Shown here piece by piece: positions 59,383 through 64,000 of a DNA stretch of 64,000 nt (position 1 is its first letter; the number at the start of each line of letters is the position of its first letter). The notes below the pieces were generated by a model. That model saw nothing but the letters and a program-made list of their open reading frames with translations, made no database searches and was not told the origin of the DNA. The stretch spans positions 174,126-238,125 of the forward strand of contig CAWEWR010000027.1 in NCBI GenBank assembly GCA_963812675.1, written 5' to 3'. The translations under genes were made by a program, and so were the position numbers. The DNA comes from AP-15 sp963812675. Its GTDB lineage: Bacteria; Pseudomonadota; Alphaproteobacteria; ATCC43930; CGMCC-115725.

Positions 59383-60519
59383 ATGTTCAGCCGAAGTGAC
59401 CTGGACGAATTGGTGGCCGTGGACGCGCGGCCCGCCGTTTCGATTTATCTCCCGACGCATGTTGCCGGGCGGGAGATCCGGCAGGATCCGATCCGGCTCA
59501 AAAACCCGTTGTCTTCTGTGGCGGAACGCCTCGCCGCCACATGGCGCAGACCGGAGATCGAGGATTTTCTTGGACCAGCCGAGTCGCTGGTCGGAGATGA
59601 AGAGTTCTGGCGGCACCAGCAGCAAGGGCTGTCTGCGTTCCTGGCTCCCGGTTTCAACCGCATCCACAAATTGCCGATTCCGGTTCCCGAGGAGACTTTC
59701 CTCGGCGATCATTTCTTCATCAAGCCGCTGCTTCCGCTGATCGAGGACGCCGGTTCCTTCTGGCTGCTGACGATCAGCGCCAAACACACCCACTTGTACC
59801 ATGGGTCCCGGTGGGAATTTGCCGAGGACAAAGACATCGATCTGCCGCAAGGGGTCGGCAGGATCCGCGCGATGACGGATTACGAGGAGACGCAATATGC
59901 CAGCCCGGTCGGTCGGCGCGGGACACTCGCTCACGCACAATCTTTCGGCGAGGCACCGGAAGAGCTGCGCAAAAGCGAATTAATCGAGTTCCTTCACCGT
60001 GTCACCTCGGTGGCCGAGGCTCATCTAAAAGGGAACCCTGCGCCGGTCATCCTCGCCGCACATCCTGAGATCCAAGGGCATTTCCGGGAGATCGCCGGAT
60101 GGAAGGAGATCCAGCCGGACGGCATTTCCGAAAATCCGGATGCCCTGACCGAGGACGAGCTGCATCGGCGCGCTTATGCGCTGGTCGAGCCAAAGCTGGC
60201 CGAGACCCGCGCCGCGGCTGTCGATCGCCTCAATGCATTGCTTCCGGCCGGCAAGGCGACAACCAAGCCCGAGGAGATCGTCAAGGCCGCGCGCTATGCA
60301 CGGGTCGACACCCTATTCCTCGCGGGTGACGACCATCTTTGGGGATGGTTCGATGAATCGGAAGACCGCGTCGTCGCTCACGGCAGCGCCGCGTATGGGG
60401 ATATCGATCTCTTGGAGTTTGCCGCCCTGATGACCCTGCGTCACGGCGGCTCGGTGATGATCGCCCCCCGAGAAGCGTTGCCTCCGCCCGGTCTCTCCGC
60501 GGCCATCCTCCGATACTGA
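59383..60519 (+). CDS. baeRF-like protein (bacterial archaeo-eukaryotic release factor family)
   Basis: Predicted 378 residues, soluble. The N-terminus V-S-I-Y-L-P-T-H-V-A-G-R-E-I-R-Q-D-P-I-R-L-K-N resembles the family of bacterial homologues of eRF1-type release factors described as baeRF. The domain order (N-terminal region, a central part with F-W-L-L-T-I-S-A-K-H-T-H-L-Y-H-G, and a C-terminal A-R-Y-A-R-V-D-T-L-F-L-A-G...L-W-G-W-F segment like the eL30-type peptidyl-tRNA hydrolase/release domain) is consistent. These proteins are thought to act in ribosome rescue or tRNA hydrolysis, without a proven role. The name rests on the general pattern, not on a search. Confidence 0.65.
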   Translation: MFSRSDLDELVAVDARPAVSIYLPTHVAGREIRQDPIRLKNPLSSVAERLAATWRRPEIEDFLGPAESLVGDEEFWRHQQQGLSAFLAPGFNRIHKLPIPVPEETFLGDHFFIKPLLPLIEDAGSFWLLTISAKHTHLYHGSRWEFAEDKDIDLPQGVGRIRAMTDYEETQYASPVGRRGTLAHAQSFGEAPEELRKSELIEFLHRVTSVAEAHLKGNPAPVILAAHPEIQGHFREIAGWKEIQPDGISENPDALTEDELHRRAYALVEPKLAETRAAAVDRLNALLPAGKATTKPEEIVKAARYARVDTLFLAGDDHLWGWFDESEDRVVAHGSAAYGDIDLLEFAALMTLRHGGSVMIAPREALPPPGLSAAILRY

Positions 60520-60526
60520 AAGATCG

Positions 60527-60961
60527 TTACTGCCGGACCAGCGGTTTGCGAAAGCGGAGCGAATTCGGCTCGTAGCCGATATTACGATAGAAGGCGTGAG
60601 CCTCCGTGCGGTCGATGGCCGAGGTCAGCTCGACAAATTCGCAGCCTGCGGCGGAGCCCATCCGCTCGGCATGCTCCATCAGCAGCTTGCCCACCCCGCG
60701 GCGGCGTGCCCGTCGGTCGACGACCAAAGCCGTAACACGCACGATCGGGCTCGTGTATTGGAGCATTCGACACAGATGCAATGAGACGAGTCCAACGGCC
60801 TGACCGTCCGAGACCGCGAGAAAAATCGGATCCGCCCCAGTCTTGCTGAGCTCTCGAACGTGTTCTGTCGCCTGCTGGACCGAGACTGTGTACCCCAGCT
60901 CACCCAGAAGGGTGCTCACTGCAACCGCATCGTCGGGCGTACACGCTCTGATCTCGATCAT
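60527..60961 (-). CDS. GNAT family acetyltransferase
   Basis: Predicted 144 residues. M-I-E-I-R-A-C-T-P-D-D-A opens the fold, V-V-D-R-R-A-R-R-R-G-V-G-K-L-L is motif A of the acetyl-CoA site, and A-H-A-F-Y-R-N-I-G-Y is motif B. It is coupled to the threonine synthase gene (ATGA overlap), so the two are made together. Perhaps it acetylates a small amine or antibiotic; unknown. Confidence 0.88.
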   Translation of the reverse strand: MIEIRACTPDDAVAVSTLLGELGYTVSVQQATEHVRELSKTGADPIFLAVSDGQAVGLVSLHLCRMLQYTSPIVRVTALVVDRRARRRGVGKLLMEHAERMGSAAGCEFVELTSAIDRTEAHAFYRNIGYEPNSLRFRKPLVRQ

Positions 60962-62103
60962 CTCTCGCTGCCGACGCCAAGAAGCTCGCCGATGCGGTCG
61001 GCCGCCTTGAGCCCAGAGCCGGTCAGCACGGCGACGGTGGTCTGATCCGCTGTGATCGTCCCGTCGGACAGGAGCCTCGTCAGCGCCGCGCCGGCGGTGG
61101 CGGCGGTGGGCTCGACAAAGAGCCCGAGACGGCCGAGTGCGGCGAGCGCCGGCGCGATCTCCTCTTCGGGGACCGCGACGATGCCTCCGCGCGACCGGCG
61201 CAACGCCGCCAGAACTTCGGCGACGCGAACCGGTTTCGGGGTGGCGATCCCGTCGGCGACGGTCGGTTGTGCTGCGAACGGCACAAATCGGTCCGCGCCC
61301 GCCGACCAGGCCGCCGCAAAGGCGGCGCAATTTGCCGCCTGGACGGCAAAGAGCCGCGGCCGCGCGGCAATTTCGCCGCCTCTCTCGAGTTCGTCGAAGC
61401 CGCGTTCGAGCCCGAGAATGTTGCTGCCATAGCCGGTCGGGACAAGGATATTGTCGGGAACCCGAAAGCCCAGCTGCTCCCATAATTCGAAGGCGAGGGT
61501 CTTGGTGCCCTCGATAAAGAAGGGTTGCCAGTTGTGGCTGGCATAAAAGCTCTCGCCGATCGCAGCGAGCGCCGCTTCGGTAACATCCTGCCGTGTGCCG
61601 GGGATCGGCCGGACATCGGCGCCTGAGACGGCGATCTGCACGAGCTTGGCGCGGGGCGCCGCGGCCGGGACATAGATGCGGCACGGAATTCCCGCCGCCG
61701 CTGCGTAAGTGGCGATCGAGGCGCCGGCATTGCCCGAAGAATCCTCGTGGAGAGGCCCGACCCCAACTTCGAGCAAATGATTGAGCATGACCGCCGTGCC
61801 GCGGTCCTTGAAGGACCCGGTCGGCATCTGTGACTCGAGCTTGAAGTGGATTCTTGCACCCTGCCAATTACGCGGCACGAGCGGTGTCCATCCTTCACCG
61901 AGCGAGATCCGCGGCGCTCCCGACACCGCCAGCGCGGCCGCGTAGCGCCAAAGCGAGGCGTTCGCCGCAACAATCTCGCCGCGCCCGAAGCCCCGGCCGG
62001 GGGCCAAATTGAAGTGCCCGCCACAATCACACCGCCACAACGGACGGTCGGCAGCGTAGACGCGCTCGCAGACAGGGCAATGATAGCTCGCGATCGTCGT
62101 CAT
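60958..62103 (-). CDS. thrC: Threonine synthase (class with N-terminal zinc ribbon)
   Basis: Predicted 381 residues. C-P-V-C-E-R-V-Y...W-R-C-D-C-G-G (four Cys zinc ribbon) leads the protein; then the PLP Lys is in T-G-S-F-K-D-R-G, with D-S-S-G-N-A-G-A-S and the glycine-rich phosphate loop G-Y-G-S-N-I-L-G-L following. It converts phosphohomoserine to threonine. Proteins of this type are typical of archaea, actinobacteria and some proteobacteria; the long 450-470-residue enzyme of E. coli is different. It could also act on a related phosphorylated amino acid. The GNAT gene overlaps its stop. Confidence 0.86.
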   Translation of the reverse strand: MTTIASYHCPVCERVYAADRPLWRCDCGGHFNLAPGRGFGRGEIVAANASLWRYAAALAVSGAPRISLGEGWTPLVPRNWQGARIHFKLESQMPTGSFKDRGTAVMLNHLLEVGVGPLHEDSSGNAGASIATYAAAAGIPCRIYVPAAAPRAKLVQIAVSGADVRPIPGTRQDVTEAALAAIGESFYASHNWQPFFIEGTKTLAFELWEQLGFRVPDNILVPTGYGSNILGLERGFDELERGGEIAARPRLFAVQAANCAAFAAAWSAGADRFVPFAAQPTVADGIATPKPVRVAEVLAALRRSRGGIVAVPEEEIAPALAALGRLGLFVEPTAATAGAALTRLLSDGTITADQTTVAVLTGSGLKAADRIGELLGVGSER

Positions 62104-62248
62104 GGTCCCTCCGCCAAACCGGGTGTCGCAGAGCCTAACTGAACTCGGCCGTTGCTACCGCCGTTCTCCGCGGCTGGGGATAGCCTCTTACATGCGTCGC
62201 TCCGCTTGAGTAGTGTCGACCTTCCGAAAGGTCGCCGTGGGAGGTGGA

Positions 62249-63136
62249 GTGGGGCAGGCAAAACTAATCGACGGCGTCGCGGTCGCTGCCGCGTTGCGCC
62301 GGCGCGTCGCCGAGATCGCGGCGCGCCTGCGCAATGAGATCGGAACCGCGCCGGGTCTCGCCACTGTTTTGGTCGGAGACAACCCGGCGAGCCAGGTTTA
62401 CGTGAGAGCCAAGGGCCGCGCCTGCACCGGTTCGGGGGTCACCGCCTTCGACATTCGCTTGCCGAGCGACATTCCGGAAGCGGGGCTCGTCGCCGAAATC
62501 GAAAACCTGAACCACGACGACCGCGTCGACGGGGTGCTCGTTCAGCTGCCACTGCCGCGGCAGATCGATCCGCATCGGATCGTCGGTACAATCGACCCGG
62601 CCAAGGATGCGGACGGCTTCCACCCGGTCAATGTCGGGCGGTTGTGGAGCGGGCTTCCAACGATGGTGCCCTGCACGCCACAAGGTTGTCTGCGCTTGCT
62701 GCGCACGGTGCACCGCGACCTGACCGGTCTCGATGCTGTCGTTCTCGGTCGCTCGAACATCGTCGGAAAACCGCTGGCGGCGTTGCTCATCGGGGCCGAT
62801 TGCACGGTCACGGTGATCCACTCCAAGACCCGTGATGCCCGCGAGATCTCGCATCGTGCCGACATCCTGATCGCGGCGGCCGGCCAGCCGGGAATGGTCA
62901 AGGGCGACTGGGTAAAGCCGGGGGCCACTGTCCTCGATGTCGGCATCAGCGCGGCAGCGGATGCAGAAGGACGCAACCGGGTTGTCGGCAACGTCGATTT
63001 TGCCTCGGTCAGCACGGCCGCCGGGGCGATTACTCCGGTGCCCGGCGGAGTAGGTCCGATGACGATCGCCTGCCTTTTGCTGAACACCTTGCTTGCCGCT
63101 TGCCGCCGCCGCGGTCTCCCCGACCCGACGTTCTAA
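62249..63136 (+). CDS. folD: Bifunctional methylene-THF dehydrogenase / methenyl-THF cyclohydrolase
   Basis: Predicted 295 residues from a GTG at 62249, which has a GGAGG site four bases before it; the frame is open to 62213. L-I-D-G-V-A-V-A-A-A-L at the start, Y-V-R-A-K-G-R-A-C (with the family's Y...K catalytic pair), P-K-D-A-D-G-F-H-P-x-N, V-L-G-R-S-N-I-V-G-K-P and T-P-V-P-G-G-V-G-P-M-T are all present. It interconverts one-carbon units on tetrahydrofolate. The PurN formyl donor is made by this pathway. Confidence 0.96.
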   Translation: MGQAKLIDGVAVAAALRRRVAEIAARLRNEIGTAPGLATVLVGDNPASQVYVRAKGRACTGSGVTAFDIRLPSDIPEAGLVAEIENLNHDDRVDGVLVQLPLPRQIDPHRIVGTIDPAKDADGFHPVNVGRLWSGLPTMVPCTPQGCLRLLRTVHRDLTGLDAVVLGRSNIVGKPLAALLIGADCTVTVIHSKTRDAREISHRADILIAAAGQPGMVKGDWVKPGATVLDVGISAAADAEGRNRVVGNVDFASVSTAAGAITPVPGGVGPMTIACLLLNTLLAACRRRGLPDPTF

Positions 63137-63165
63137 ACAGCAGATTTCCAAGGCGGCGCTCACTC

Positions 63166-63190
63166 GGAACGGCAATCCGTCCATTGTGTT
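63166..63190 (+). promoter_or_regulatory. EcfG-type promoter for the Tyr/Pro-rich secreted protein
   Basis: Plus strand GGAAC (63166-63170), 16 bases, TGTT (63187-63190). The ATG is at 63223. Fits the EcfG consensus with 16-base spacing. Confidence 0.55.
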
Positions 63191-63222
63191 CGCACTATAT
63201 GAGCAAATTCTGAGACGGTGAG

Positions 63223-63783
63223 ATGATGATGATCAAGACTGCCGCGGGCTTGGCGATTGCGGCCGCTTGCCTTGCCTCGTTTGCGGGCATCCCCGGCGCC
63301 GATGCGCAGATGGCACCAAGCCCGGGTCCGATGCCCGGCTATTACGGCCCGCCGCCTTATCCAGGCTATTACGGTCCTCAGACCTACCCAGGGTATTACG
63401 GCGCGCCAGGCTATCAGGGGAGTGCGGTCCCAGGGAATTCGTACCCCAATTGGCCGTATTCGGAATACCCGCCCCCGCCCGCTGCGGCGAGTGGGGGAAC
63501 GCAAGTGGTGACCAACGGCCCGCAGACCAGCCCGGGCGACACGTCCGGTACCTGGTCGGCGCAACGCAACGTGATCGAAAGCGCGCATTACGATCGGCTG
63601 CTGGAAACAAACCCGGCGTTTCGCGACGCGCGCATCCGCAGGGAGTGCGGTCCGATCACCGATCCGACGCTCCGAGCCAATTGCGAGGCGAGCTTCCGCC
63701 AGTACGAACCGGCCGGTGCTGGGGCGAGCGGCTACGGCTCCTCCGCCGGAACCCAGCAAAACAGGAGCGCAAACGGACGCTGA
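63223..63783 (+). CDS. Secreted Tyr/Pro/Gly-rich repeat protein
   Basis: Predicted 186 residues. A signal peptide (A-A-G-L-A-I-A-A-A-C-L-A-S-F-A-G, cleavage near A-D-A-Q) precedes three repeats of the form P-G-Y-Y-G-P, then a Gly/Ser/Thr-rich region, a helical stretch with R-N-V-I-E-S-A-H-Y-D-R-L-L, a pair of Cys (R-R-E-C-G-P and R-A-N-C-E-A), and a Gly/Ser-rich tail. Probably an envelope or extracellular structural protein; function unknown. Next to a related gene (63892). Confidence 0.75.
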   Translation: MMMIKTAAGLAIAAACLASFAGIPGADAQMAPSPGPMPGYYGPPPYPGYYGPQTYPGYYGAPGYQGSAVPGNSYPNWPYSEYPPPPAAASGGTQVVTNGPQTSPGDTSGTWSAQRNVIESAHYDRLLETNPAFRDARIRRECGPITDPTLRANCEASFRQYEPAGAGASGYGSSAGTQQNRSANGR

Positions 63784-63787
63784 CACT

Positions 63788-63812
63788 CCGCGCACTTCGC
63801 GGCGCTTTTTTT
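63788..63812 (+). terminator. Intrinsic terminator
   Basis: 5-bp CCGCG / CGCGG stem with a 5-base loop, then CGC and seven Ts, starting four bases past the stop codon of the secreted Tyr-rich protein gene. Confidence 0.6.
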
Positions 63813-63829
63813 GTCACGGCGGATTTCGC

Positions 63830-63855
63830 GGAACAGCGAAGCCTTCCCGGGCGTT
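63830..63855 (+). promoter_or_regulatory. EcfG-type promoter, exact consensus
   Basis: Plus strand GGAAC (63830-63834), 17 bases, CGTT (63852-63855). The best match of the window to the alphaproteobacterial general-stress promoter; it precedes the partial gene at 63892. Confidence 0.65.
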
Positions 63856-63891
63856 TTCGCCTACGGGGCAACCCGATTCAGGAGGTTGTTT

Positions 63892-64000
63892 ATGCTGCCA
63901 AAGACTGCAACTAGCTTAGCCTTTGCAACCGCTTGCTTGACGGCGATTGCAATAATGCCCGCTTACGCCCAAACGATGGGTGCGGGTTCGGCGCCCGGCG
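63892..64000 (+). CDS. Secreted small protein, paralogue of the previous gene (3' end outside window)
   Basis: The first 36 codons are visible: M-L-P-K-T-A-T-S-L-A-F-A-T-A-C-L-T, signal peptide ending A-Y-A-Q, then T-M-G-A-G-S-A-P-G. The signal peptide pattern and the M-x-x-x-P-G after cleavage resemble the protein at 63223 (A-D-A-Q-M-A-P-S-P-G). A CAGGAGG site supports the start. The gene continues beyond the window. Confidence 0.7.
   Translation, partial: MLPKTATSLAFATACLTAIAIMPAYAQTMGAGSAPG

Noticed and set aside
59143..59940. N-terminal extension of the GNAT protein at 58546
   Set aside because: Antisense to the baeRF-like gene; no motif; the TTG with a good ribosome site at 59142 explains the start.
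60962..61867. N-terminal extension of the small GNAT protein
   Set aside because: Shadow of the threonine synthase gene; the ATG overlapping its stop codon is the start.

Overview
The window is high-GC, densely coded bacterial DNA. Its families point to an alphaproteobacterium, probably of the Rhodospirillales/Hyphomicrobiales type. Indicators are DUF2066, DUF2794, Hda (chromosomal replication regulator), an aa3-type cytochrome oxidase subunit IV peptide, the pepA-holC-ndk and Hda-ppk-ppx gene orders, and several GGAAC-N16/17-(C/T)GTT promoters of the kind read by the alphaproteobacterial general-stress sigma factor EcfG. No rRNA, tRNA, CRISPR array, prophage or intact insertion sequence was recognised. 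The exact genus cannot be told from the sequence alone.

Layout. 0-7 kb: the end of a response-regulator receiver, two small paralogous proteins each with an EcfG-type promoter, an MHS-family transporter, a flavin monooxygenase remnant, a cytochrome c, a VOC protein, an epoxide-hydrolase-like enzyme, a CMD-family protein, a glycine-zipper protein with an EcfG-type promoter, and an ECF sigma factor. 7-11 kb: a minus-strand operon for a carbohydrate-type ABC importer (binding protein and two permeases, no ATPase) ending in panC. 11-14 kb: a URC4/URC1 pair of the reductive-independent uracil catabolic route. 14-19.7 kb: a radical SAM enzyme, a TerC-like membrane protein, an MFS pseudogene with an internal deletion, SAM hydroxide adenosyltransferase, a DedA protein, and a MaoC/CitE-like pair.

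20-43 kb is the conserved housekeeping core: pepA-holC-ndk, an O-antigen-ligase-like protein, the COX IV peptide, purN, DUF2066, a CDP-alcohol phosphatidyltransferase, Hda, SixA, ppk1-ppx, alr, an Mla-type permease and ATPase, radA, cvpA, purF, an SDR, der-bamB-yfgM-like, and DUF2794. Many of these genes overlap by ATGA/GTGA, so they are probably co-transcribed.

43-50 kb is accessory and partly decayed. It holds an MhpD-like hydratase, a class V aminotransferase, two copies of a long inverted-repeat element, an ABC binding-protein pseudogene fused to a foreign 5' end, a lower-GC quinone oxidoreductase with operator-like repeats, a truncated duplicate of the neighbouring amidohydrolase, and a second copy of a promoter-plus-start-codon element (MPDLDLIKQ) also seen at 19.8 kb.

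50-64 kb carries a giant FAD/Fe-S oxidoreductase, a GNAT-DUF924 fusion, a CPA antiporter, a Cys-rich repeat protein, a YncE-like propeller, an enoyl-CoA hydratase, GNAT enzymes, a baeRF-like protein, a threonine synthase, folD, and a tandem pair of secreted small proteins, each behind an EcfG-type promoter. The most interesting new observation is this set of near-identical stress-sigma promoters in front of uncharacterised small or secreted proteins. Next are the inverted repeats whose inner hairpins vary in sequence but stay palindromic.
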